This document shows, piece by piece, positions 7,452 to 13,331 of a DNA stretch of 62,160 nt. The stretch spans positions 1 to 62,160 of IMG/VR virus record IMGVR_UViG_3300032753_000025. One strand, 5' to 3'. The stretch is from a virus. Made by a program: the position numbers and the translations under genes. Position 1 is the stretch's first letter, and each line of letters opens with the position of its first letter. The notes below the pieces were generated by a model. It saw only the letters and a program-made list of their open reading frames with translations. It was not told the DNA's origin and did not search any database.

Positions 7452-7516
7452 GGTCGAAACGGGGTCCGCCCCGTCTGTCCGTCACGCGGGCACTGATGAG
7501 ACCAATGGAGATTGAC

Positions 7517-7681
7517 ATGCGCGTATATCCAGAATTTCGTCTGCAGCTCATGTATAACAACAAATGGCTTGTCATCACCCACGCCTGGGACGTCAAGTCC
7601 ATTGCGTTTCAGGTGGAAGTATACAGAAAAAATAACCAGATCTTTAGAGTTCAGCGTTTAGTCAATGGTCAGTATAAATAA
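7517..7681 (+). CDS. Small hypothetical early protein
   Basis: A 54-residue, beta-rich, basic protein (RLQLMYNNKWLVITHAW, FRVQRLVNGQYK). I start it at the ATG at 7517 that follows ATGGAGATTGAC, consistent with the neighbours, not at the earlier in-frame ATGs. Its TAA overlaps the first A of the next initiation element. No family recognised. Confidence 0.7.
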   Translation: MRVYPEFRLQLMYNNKWLVITHAWDVKSIAFQVEVYRKNNQIFRVQRLVNGQYK

Positions 7682-7692
7682 TGGAGATTGAT

Positions 7693-7986
7693 ATGTCAGA
7701 CAATAAATACAACGGCTGGACAAACTACGCGACGTGGCGCGTTAACCTTGAGCTGTTCGACAGCTTTGATCCTTACGAAATACTTGGGCGTTCATTAGAT
7801 GATGACGCTTACAATATTGGGTTGTGCCTAAAAGAATACGCGGAAGAAATTATCTTATCTGGATGCGGAGACGGAGGACTGAACCAACAAAATTTAGCAG
7901 CTGAATACGCCTTGGCTTTTATTAGCCAAGTTAATTGGACAGAAATAGCTGAGCACAAAATTGACGAATATTCTGACAGAGACTGA
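7693..7986 (+). CDS. DUF7249-like phage protein
   Basis: A 97-residue protein that opens with NGWTNYATWRVNLELFD, a sequence I recognise from a common family of small phage proteins of unknown function (DUF7249-type). The rest is acidic and helical. It starts after ATGGAGATTGAT and ends at the first base of the next gene's copy of that element. Confidence 0.75.
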   Translation: MSDNKYNGWTNYATWRVNLELFDSFDPYEILGRSLDDDAYNIGLCLKEYAEEIILSGCGDGGLNQQNLAAEYALAFISQVNWTEIAEHKIDEYSDRD

Positions 7987-7997
7987 TGGAGATTGAC

Positions 7998-8252
7998 ATG
8001 ACAAATATAGATACAAGTGACGTAGACGTATTGGTTCACGCTGAGGGCTTTGCAACCATTTGGATGTTCGAACCAGTGTCAGACGCAGCCAAAGAGTTCT
8101 TTGAGAATGAGATAGAAGTAGATGAGTGGGCGCATATGAGAAACGGAATTGCAGTCGACCACCGTCCGGCTCAGCAATTGGCTACGTATCTCTACCACAA
8201 TGGCTTCAAGATCCTTAACCCACGCTACGGATTTTTTGTCGGAGACAACTGA
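7998..8252 (+). CDS. Hypothetical early protein
   Basis: An 84-residue acidic mixed-fold protein (EGFATIWMFEPVSDAAKEFFE). It starts after ATGGAGATTGAC, and its stop overlaps the ATG of the membrane micro-protein downstream (TGATG). Function unknown. Confidence 0.72.
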   Translation: MTNIDTSDVDVLVHAEGFATIWMFEPVSDAAKEFFENEIEVDEWAHMRNGIAVDHRPAQQLATYLYHNGFKILNPRYGFFVGDN

Positions 8253-8356
8253 TGTGCGAGACGCTTGCCACAATTGTAGTAGCGTTATCGTTCTTAGTGG
8301 GCGGTGTATTAAGCGCCGCCCTGGTTGTCTGGTTCATGACTAAATACGGAGACTGA
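8252..8356 (+). CDS. Membrane micro-protein, 34 residues
   Basis: A very short gene coupled to the preceding stop by TGATG. The product is almost all one hydrophobic helix (TIVVALSFLVGGVLSAALVVWF) with charged ends, so it is predicted to span the inner membrane once. The following gene starts after its GGAGACTGAT. It could modulate the membrane or a host membrane protein early in infection; nothing more can be read. Confidence 0.65.
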   Translation: MCETLATIVVALSFLVGGVLSAALVVWFMTKYGD

Positions 8357-8357
8357 T

Positions 8358-8552
8358 ATGTGCAGCGTGTCGCTAGAACCTTGCTGGGAGGTTAACCCAA
8401 ATCTTTGGAAAGAGTTTTGCAAGCTTACGCGTCGTGATCCAACTTACACCTCCCCCAATTGGACAGAGCTTGACGTCCACAACTATCTACAGGCAAAGCG
8501 GGAGGGACACGAACAAGCAAAACCAGAAGTGAGAAGGCTATGTCCCCTCTAG
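8358..8552 (+). CDS. Small hypothetical early protein
   Basis: A 64-residue protein rich in tryptophan, proline and charge (EPCWEVNPNLWKEFCKLTRRDP). It starts after GGAGACTGAT, a variant of the shared initiation site, and overlaps the HTH gene by 13 bases. No family recognised. Confidence 0.65.
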   Translation: MCSVSLEPCWEVNPNLWKEFCKLTRRDPTYTSPNWTELDVHNYLQAKREGHEQAKPEVRRLCPL

Positions 8553-8776
8553 AGCTCAAACAAGCAATGGCGGCCCAAGGTCTGTCAAATAATGACTTGG
8601 CTACCATTACAGGCAAGACACCGCGTCAGGTTACTTCCTGGCTTTCCGCGACGCACCCAGTGCCACGCCTTGTGGCCATTGTCATGCACGGCTTGAGGGA
8701 AGGCGCAATTGACAGAGGCTGGCTGCTTGAGGTGGTGTGCCACGAATTGAGACAAGAGGCTGACGCAACTATTTAG
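8540..8776 (+). CDS. Cro/XRE-like helix-turn-helix DNA-binding protein
   Basis: A 78-residue protein with a helix-turn-helix at about residues 4-38: LKQAMAAQGLSNNDLATITG, then TPRQVTSWLSATHPVPR, where the recognition helix follows the Cro/XRE pattern. The C-terminal helix could dimerise. It is the only clear small HTH protein in the early region and is a candidate for the protein that binds the GAAGT-ACTTC palindromes in P1-P3; that link is an inference from location. It overlaps the previous gene and precedes the last gene of the unit. Confidence 0.72.
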   Translation: MSPLELKQAMAAQGLSNNDLATITGKTPRQVTSWLSATHPVPRLVAIVMHGLREGAIDRGWLLEVVCHELRQEADATI

Positions 8777-8785
8777 GAGATTGAT

Positions 8786-9145
8786 ATGTCGCTAGAGAAA
8801 CTACACAAAGAGAAAATGTATGTGCTTGGTCCGCTGGAAATAAGCCCCGGAAATTTTGCGGTAGGAGAAAGATCGTATATCGCGATCAAAGACAAGATGC
8901 CGTATTACAATGACATGAGGCAGAAATTTTATTTAAATGGCGATAAAGAGTTTGGAGACGCCATTGGCGAACTTGAGACGCGAGCACTAACGGCAGAAGA
9001 CGCGCTAAAGCGTATGACGTCAGCAAAAAAATCAGCAGAAGCAAAAATAGAAACGCTTAACGATGAAATTAAAGAGCTCAAAGAAGAAATAGTGTTTTTA
9101 AAAAAGGAAAGAGAAAAGAAAAAGAAACAAGAAAAGCAGTTATAA
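8786..9145 (+). CDS. Coiled-coil protein with lysine-rich tail
   Basis: A 119-residue protein. The first 55 residues look globular; the rest is one long coiled coil (EIKELKEEIVFLKKEREKK) ending in a lysine-rich tail. It starts after GGAGATTGAT and is the last gene before the terminator at 9151. Function unknown. Confidence 0.72.
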   Translation: MSLEKLHKEKMYVLGPLEISPGNFAVGERSYIAIKDKMPYYNDMRQKFYLNGDKEFGDAIGELETRALTAEDALKRMTSAKKSAEAKIETLNDEIKELKEEIVFLKKEREKKKKQEKQL

Positions 9146-9150
9146 AAAAG

Positions 9151-9179
9151 GGCGGGGAAATCCCCGCCTTTTATTTTGG
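9151..9179 (+). terminator. Rho-independent terminator of early unit 3
   Basis: Perfect stem GGCGGGG/CCCCGCC (9151-9157 and 9162-9168), loop AAAT, followed by TTTTATTTT and preceded by AAAAAAG. It ends the early plus-strand transcription. The A-run before it means it may also work leftward. Confidence 0.88.
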
Positions 9180-9342
9180 ATCAGGTCCCTCCAGGAATTT
9201 AACCCTGGGTAATGACATTGGGATCTTTCGTCTGCTTGACGACGTTGTCGGCAGCATGTCCTCATCTACTCGCGCGTGTCCAACAAAGTGATTGATCGAT
9301 TTTCTGATATTTTTTCACATCAAGCCCCGTTGATAAGGACTA

Positions 9343-9376
9343 CAAAACAAAACACCCGCAGCGGTTAAGCTACGGG
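9343..9376 (-). terminator. Rho-independent terminator after the methyltransferase gene
   Basis: On the minus strand, an 8-bp stem CCCGTAGC/GCTGCGGG (9369-9376 with 9355-9362, one G-T pair) with loop TTAACC, followed by TGTTTTGTTTTG. It lies about 70 bases past the methyltransferase stop and ends the leftward transcript. Confidence 0.78.
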
Positions 9377-9447
9377 CGCAACAATCCAATTCTTGGTATT
9401 TTTCGTAGCATGATTTGGTAAATTTGTCAATTACAATGTGTTAATAA

Positions 9448-10020
9448 CTATGCAGTCGAAGCTAATTGGTTAGACCATTGCGCAACCATTGCAGCAGCTA
9501 TGCCTTCATATGTCCTGCTTCGTTCTTTCCACCTGTCTGGGCTTGGCGGCATTTTATGAATACGTTGTTCACGCCCATCAACAATATTTGTGGGTTGTAG
9601 TTTTGGTAGCCCTTTTAGCCACAAACAGGTAGCTTTTGTTTCACCATGTCCAAATTGCCACGGTTGTATAATTTGATCTGGTTTGCGGTAAATAGACGAC
9701 ATTATTGAAATGGGATTTTCAATAGCAATCATCGGTATGTCGGCTTTAGCCAACATCATGAAAAACGATACGCTAAAATATTGACGGCCATTTATTTTCT
9801 TAGCGTCAAAATGACGGGCGCCACTGACAGATAAATCAGTGCATGGCGGGTGCGCAATCATTAAATCCCAAGGATAATGCAATAAATCTCTGACATCGCC
9901 TTGATAATGCGGCCCTAGACTTTCGCTAGGCAATAAATCGCAGCTAAGAGCTTCATGCCCCCCCCAGATAAATGCGTCCCTAACAACGCCAGAATATTCG
10001 CAGGCGACTAATACACGCAC
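9448..10020 (-). CDS. DNA cytosine-C5 methyltransferase-like protein
   Basis: A 190-residue protein with the start of a class I methyltransferase (RVLVACEYSGVVRDAF, the SAM-binding motif I region), GDVRDLL, AHPPCTDLSVSGA containing the PPC catalytic cysteine motif IV, and IENPISIM matching motif VI (EN). Near the end, ETKATCLWLKGLP resembles motif VIII. It is far shorter than Dcm-type enzymes and has little room for a target recognition domain, but this compact form is frequent in phages. It would methylate phage DNA, most likely against restriction. It is the last gene of the leftward block. Confidence 0.8.
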   Translation of the reverse strand: MRVLVACEYSGVVRDAFIWGGHEALSCDLLPSESLGPHYQGDVRDLLHYPWDLMIAHPPCTDLSVSGARHFDAKKINGRQYFSVSFFMMLAKADIPMIAIENPISIMSSIYRKPDQIIQPWQFGHGETKATCLWLKGLPKLQPTNIVDGREQRIHKMPPSPDRWKERSRTYEGIAAAMVAQWSNQLASTA

Positions 10021-10105
10021 AGATCAAACTTCCCCCGTCGCTTTACCTCAGGCCAAAACTATTTTTGTCACCTTCTCAATTTTAAATGGCATCTTTTCTT
10101 CTTCG

Positions 10106-10810
10106 TCAGAAGGGCACTTCATCCCCATACTCCCAGTCTGAAAAGCCTTGTATGCCGTCAATCGGCACACTGACGTCTATTACTCCATCCTCAGTTTTAC
10201 GCAAAGATGGCTGCAGGGGATCTATTATCCGTGACCTGGCCTCAACTGCCGCCCCCGGAAACGACTGGCGTATCTGCAGCAAGTCGTGGTCCATGCTGAT
10301 GTGATGCGCAATGTCTTTGAGCGTCATGACGACAACATTCCTGCCGTCAACAGTCTTCGTGACTTTAGGAATAGCCTCCTCATTCTTCACAATGACCAAT
10401 ACAGTGCCTTCCATTACTCCGTGGGGGATAGTAGCCTCCCACGTCTCATCGTCTACTGGTGACGCTCCTACGGCCTTTGCAGCACTATCCAGCGCGCGGT
10501 ATGCCTTCACCATGCGTCCAGCTTCTCGCTTGACGTCTTCCAACTGACCCTCCCAGCGGGCCTGAGCCGTCAGGTATCTCTGACGGTCAAACCTTTCCGC
10601 GAGCTCCTTATTGACCAGGAGCCTCAGACGCCCGCGGCCCCAATACCTCTCCATCTCCTCGCCAAGATGATCTGCCTCGTCGAGCGCCTCCTTGCCGGCA
10701 AGGTAGCAGCCCTCAGTGCATTGCCACGGCGGTGGCGTGTAGGCAGAGACGGGGACGCCTCTGTCTGCCTTAGTGGGGGGTGTTTTGCTCTTCCGTGGAC
10801 GCGAAGCCAT
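10106..10810 (-). CDS. Hypothetical protein
   Basis: A 234-residue protein with a proline/lysine-rich N-terminus (SRPRKSKTPPTKADRG), a long central helical region and a mixed C-terminal part (GTVLVIVKNEEAIPKVTKTV, VVVMTLKDIAHHI). No family recognised. Its start overlaps the end of the upstream gene by 41 bases. It might be an accessory replication or DNA-binding protein, given the basic N-terminus, but that is a guess. Confidence 0.75.
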   Translation of the reverse strand: MASRPRKSKTPPTKADRGVPVSAYTPPPWQCTEGCYLAGKEALDEADHLGEEMERYWGRGRLRLLVNKELAERFDRQRYLTAQARWEGQLEDVKREAGRMVKAYRALDSAAKAVGASPVDDETWEATIPHGVMEGTVLVIVKNEEAIPKVTKTVDGRNVVVMTLKDIAHHISMDHDLLQIRQSFPGAAVEARSRIIDPLQPSLRKTEDGVIDVSVPIDGIQGFSDWEYGDEVPF

Positions 10811-10994
10811 TTCTTATCTCCTCATATATCAAATCAGACATCAATTTGTGCTGCTCAAACCAAAACTCTTTTGTGTCATACAATGCCGCAATAAGATCTG
10901 CGGCTTCATCCATCAATTCTCTTGTAGGCTCTTCGTATACCATACGGCTAAGAAACGCCTTTATTGCAATTCCTCTGTGATCTATCTCAGACAT
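10770..10994 (-). CDS. Small hypothetical protein
   Basis: A 74-residue acidic, helical protein (PTRELMDEAADLIAALYDTKEFW). It overlaps the genes on both sides (8 bases with the upstream gene, 41 with the downstream), as is common in this block. No function can be assigned. Confidence 0.65.
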   Translation of the reverse strand: MSEIDHRGIAIKAFLSRMVYEEPTRELMDEAADLIAALYDTKEFWFEQHKLMSDLIYEEIRNGFASTEEQNTPH

Positions 10995-11589
10995 TGTATC
11001 TTGTTACCTTTGCGTCCCAACGTGATGTTGTAATGAGCTTTGTTCTGTCTGTCGCGTCTTGCGTGATGAATTGCGTGGCGATTGGGCCAATGCCTAACGC
11101 CATCCAGTATCTCGCGCCTGTTGCTGGCTTGCCGTTCCACGATTGCAGATAAGAGAAGACAATAACGTCGTCGTAATGGACGTTTTGCACGATCATTGAC
11201 GTCTGCTCTTCAAACGCAACAATCTGTTCTCCTGACCCAAACGCGGGCGGCCAACACATCAATGGATTAAACTGCGGCTTACTCTCGTATAGCGAGGGTA
11301 TCCCCTGAAACTCTCCCCAGCCAATTGGCGGCAGCATGACAACCTTCTTGTCTCCCGGATAGTCGTCACGCCACTCATTTATCCCTGACCCAACATTATA
11401 CCGGTAATACCACTTGTTAAGCCAAACGCCGTCTCTGTCGTAATTATTGTAAAGCATACTGTCGCTGCCAGTGTCATACGAAAACACTGACGTAAATGAC
11501 GGTTCGTCTGAAGACGTATAATCAAACCGTCTTAGCTCATGCGTCTTAAACAACGGCCAGTATGCCGGGACAAATATTGGATTGCTCAT
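10987..11589 (-). CDS. Hypothetical aromatic-rich protein
   Basis: A 200-residue protein rich in Trp, Tyr and Pro (WLNKWYYRYNVGSG, LMCWPPAFGSGEQ), predicted beta-rich. I do not recognise it. Upstream lies a copy of the AATATGACGCACGAAG sequence, which reads as the start of a short leader frame (MTHEAY...). It heads a run of overlapping minus-strand genes ending at the methyltransferase. Confidence 0.72.
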   Translation of the reverse strand: MSNPIFVPAYWPLFKTHELRRFDYTSSDEPSFTSVFSYDTGSDSMLYNNYDRDGVWLNKWYYRYNVGSGINEWRDDYPGDKKVVMLPPIGWGEFQGIPSLYESKPQFNPLMCWPPAFGSGEQIVAFEEQTSMIVQNVHYDDVIVFSYLQSWNGKPATGARYWMALGIGPIATQFITQDATDRTKLITTSRWDAKVTRYNV

Positions 11590-11607
11590 TTGATTGCCTT
11601 TTGTAAG

Positions 11608-11623
11608 CTTCGTGCGTCATATT
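11608..11623 (-). repeat. AATATGACGCACGAAG repeat upstream of an unknown gene
   Basis: This 16-base sequence on the minus strand is identical to one at 16450-16465, with a variant at 16481-16497. In each the internal ATG opens a short frame reading M-T/D-H-E. It may be a leader peptide, a small gene start or a regulatory site. Confidence 0.5.
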
Positions 11624-11638
11624 ATGGAAATGTGTAGC

Positions 11639-11839
11639 CTATGGGCTACGTTTATGGTTATCTAGTTCATAAAAAAACTTATAGTCTTCAGCCTCTTTTT
11701 TAAAATGTTCAATTTTCCCATCTTTTGTCTGCAAGCAGTATAAAGCGTTGACACATACTTTTGCATCTTCTGGCCTTCCTTCTTTTTGAAGGCGTATAAT
11801 TAATTCAATTAGTTCTGAATATTTCTTTTCTCTCGTCAT
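11639..11839 (-). CDS. Small hypothetical protein
   Basis: A 66-residue helical, charged protein (KYSELIELIIRLQKEGRPEDAKV). Its ATG overlaps the stop of the upstream 37-residue gene (ATGA). No family recognised. Confidence 0.65.
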   Translation of the reverse strand: MTREKKYSELIELIIRLQKEGRPEDAKVCVNALYCLQTKDGKIEHFKKEAEDYKFFYELDNHKRSP

Positions 11840-11949
11840 TTCTTTATTCCCCTCACGGCATGCTTCAATTTCTTAATCTTCTTGCGTAACTTCTTAATCT
11901 CCTGCGCCAGTAAGGCGATAGGGTCTTCCTTCGTTTCTGACATCGACAT
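11836..11949 (-). CDS. Micro-protein, basic coiled coil
   Basis: A 37-residue protein, one helix with heptad pattern and a strongly basic second half (IKKLRKKIKKLKHAVRGIKK). It overlaps the upstream gene by TGATG and the downstream gene by ATGA. A nucleic-acid or membrane-surface role is possible. The exact fit between neighbours supports it as a real gene. Confidence 0.6.
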   Translation of the reverse strand: MSMSETKEDPIALLAQEIKKLRKKIKKLKHAVRGIKK

Positions 11950-12380
11950 CAACCCTCAATTTCTTCTAACCACTCGTCATATTCTTCAGGCGACATAAAA
12001 TAATTAAGGATTACACCTGCCGCTTCCAATACTTTTTTGTCTCCTGTTTCTGTGTCTAACTTGCAAAGCAAATACGTGCCTTTCATTTCTTGAATGATAA
12101 TTGCATCAATCTGTTCTAGCGTCATCTCAATCAAATAGGATTTTGTTGCCGGCGGCCTCTCGACAAGAAGCTCAAAGTCCTCTTCCTTCTCGCCTTCGTC
12201 AGTAACTTCGTCTACGTCGAACTCTTCGCAGTTTGCCTCTTGCGCCTCTATGGCGGCGTTGAGGATCTTCCTAAAGTCTTCGCGGCATTTCAGGCGATTG
12301 CCCCAAGACAGGCGGGGATACGATCCCTCACCCATTGCCATTACCGCCGCGTCAAGTGCCTTGTCTGTCCAGTCAATCAT
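11949..12380 (-). CDS. Hypothetical acidic protein
   Basis: A 143-residue acidic protein. I start it at the ATG at 12380 (after GGGGAAAAAACT), which overlaps the stop of the membrane micro-gene upstream by ATGA, and not at a start 54 bases earlier. The N-terminal half (WTDKALDAAVMAMGEG) is helical; a stretch of acidic residues follows, then a helical end (SPEEYDEWLEEIEG). Unknown function. Confidence 0.68.
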   Translation of the reverse strand: MIDWTDKALDAAVMAMGEGSYPRLSWGNRLKCREDFRKILNAAIEAQEANCEEFDVDEVTDEGEKEEDFELLVERPPATKSYLIEMTLEQIDAIIIQEMKGTYLLCKLDTETGDKKVLEAAGVILNYFMSPEEYDEWLEEIEG

Positions 12381-12493
12381 AGTTTTTTCCCCTTCCAATG
12401 CATTTGAAAGATTAGCCCGACAACCAATACCCAAATCACCACTAATGCTATCGCAAAGCCGACGGCGTCAAACAGCCTTTTCAATATCGCCAT
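12377..12493 (-). CDS. Membrane micro-protein C, 38 residues
   Basis: One hydrophobic helix (FAIALVVIWVLVVGLIF) flanked by basic residues (MAILKRLF and HWKGKKL), so a single-span inner-membrane protein. It overlaps the upstream micro-gene by TGATG and the downstream gene by ATGA. Third of three adjacent one-helix genes. Confidence 0.65.
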   Translation of the reverse strand: MAILKRLFDAVGFAIALVVIWVLVVGLIFQMHWKGKKL

Positions 12494-12588
12494 CAGTCCC
12501 ACCCATTAAGCAAACCGTCCGCAAGGTAGGCGACGAATGCTGCGATAATAATACAAATCGCGTATCCCATAACATCTTCGCCGGTCAT
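12493..12588 (-). CDS. Membrane micro-protein B, 31 residues
   Basis: One hydrophobic helix (AICIIIAAFVAYLADGLL) with acidic residues at the ends. Its ATG overlaps the stop of micro-protein A (TAATG) and its stop overlaps the ATG of C (TGATG). The tight overlaps support real coding despite the tiny size. Confidence 0.62.
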   Translation of the reverse strand: MTGEDVMGYAICIIIAAFVAYLADGLLNGWD

Positions 12589-12683
12589 TACCACCTCCCC
12601 TTGACTAAGAACCCCCAGGTGATGCCGGCGATAAGCCAAGACACAAAAAAGAATGATACAAGTCCACACTCAGCTGAGCTCAT
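12588..12683 (-). CDS. Membrane micro-protein A, 31 residues
   Basis: One hydrophobic helix (LVSFFFVSWLIAGITWGFLV) ending KGRW. Its ATG overlaps the stop of the 130-residue gene upstream (ATGA). First of three tandem one-helix genes. Function unknown; pinholin-like, pump-modulating or exclusion roles are possible. Confidence 0.62.
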   Translation of the reverse strand: MSSAECGLVSFFFVSWLIAGITWGFLVKGRW

Positions 12684-13072
12684 TGCGTATCCTCCTTGAT
12701 CTTGTCAAGCACCCACGCCGACACCTCAGGCCAGTGCTCTGACAGCTTCCACCAATACAAGTTCCTGGCCACGCGCCCTTGCGCCGTGTTGTATCCAATC
12801 TGATACACCCGCATGCGGGGCGTCCCATTACCCCTCGGTCTGTCCGTCCTCGCGTCCAACACGCGTAAGCTTAACCAACCGTCCCTCGACCACGCCGTCA
12901 GCTCACTCAACTCCCAACCGTCACGTTCGCCGATGAGCCTCTCGTCCGACCTAATCTTATACGACCGATTGCCAATCATCCGGCTTCCCACCGTCTGAAC
13001 TCCCGCCGGCCCATTGTCCGTTTTGCCCATCACCCAATGATCCTTCCTACTAAGTCCATTTTTGTCAACCAC
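12680..13072 (-). CDS. Hypothetical protein, first gene after the repeat array
   Basis: A 130-residue basic protein with many Arg, Trp and Gly residues (GSRMIGNRSYKIRSDERLIGE, LYWWKLSEHWPE). No family recognised. The start is uncertain: a GTG at 13072 gives the length used here, and an ATG at codon 15 is possible. It lies just downstream, in its own direction, of the GCGGAAGT repeat array, so its expression is probably controlled by whatever binds there. Confidence 0.6.
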   Translation of the reverse strand: MVDKNGLSRKDHWVMGKTDNGPAGVQTVGSRMIGNRSYKIRSDERLIGERDGWELSELTAWSRDGWLSLRVLDARTDRPRGNGTPRMRVYQIGYNTAQGRVARNLYWWKLSEHWPEVSAWVLDKIKEDTQ

Positions 13073-13123
13073 CCTGTGTGTCGGCGAGCGGGCGCGCGAC
13101 CCTGAGGGAGCGCCCCGCGAAGC

Positions 13124-13147
13124 CCTTATACACTAATGTGTATAAGG
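13124..13147. promoter_or_regulatory. Perfect inverted repeat next to the repeat array
   Basis: Two perfect 10-base arms, CCTTATACAC and GTGTATAAGG, around TAAT. It is adjacent to the GCGGAAGT repeats. It could be an operator, an origin-associated hairpin or a DNA unwinding element. No T-run follows, so it is not a good terminator. Confidence 0.6.
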
Positions 13148-13151
13148 CCCC

Positions 13152-13331
13152 ACTTCCGCAAATTACTTCCGCAAGTTAAGTCTTTGATTTTAAATGTTTT
13201 GAGAAAGTGACCGGAAGTATTTGCGGAAGTAATTTGCGGAAGTGAGTATTTCATTTGTTTTCAGTGCCTTATTTGCGGAAGTAATTTTTTTCTGGTTAAT
13301 TTGCGGAAGTGTCTTTTGGTTACTTCCGCAA
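13152..13331. repeat. Iteron-like array of ACTTCCGCAA / TTGCGGAAGT
   Basis: Seven perfect copies of a 10-base unit: ACTTCCGCAA at 13152, 13165 and 13322; TTGCGGAAGT at 13221, 13234, 13273 and 13301. A partial copy (CGGAAGT) is at 13212. The pairs at 13152/13165 and 13221/13234 are 13 bases apart. The array fills the gap after the primase-helicase gene and is A+T-rich between the units. It resembles replication-origin iterons or a cluster of operators. The core GGAAGTAA is shared with the early-promoter palindromes. Confidence 0.8.

Larger units (their letters stand above)
9146..9447. other. Non-coding gap between the early unit and the methyltransferase
   Basis: About 300 bases between two gene blocks facing each other. 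It holds the plus-strand terminator at 9151 and the minus-strand terminator at 9343-9376. A 28-codon minus-strand frame at 9171-9257 (starting MLPTTSSSRRKIP) extends upstream without a start codon and could be a gene remnant. I see nothing else convincing. Confidence 0.5.

Noticed and set aside
8620-8645. TTACTTCC in the HTH gene, like an operator half-site
   Set aside because: It is within the coding sequence and only half-matched; it could be chance, although autoregulation cannot be excluded.
9171-9257. Short minus-strand frame in the gap before the methyltransferase
   Set aside because: No usable start codon in the extended frame and no ribosome site; recorded only as a possible remnant.
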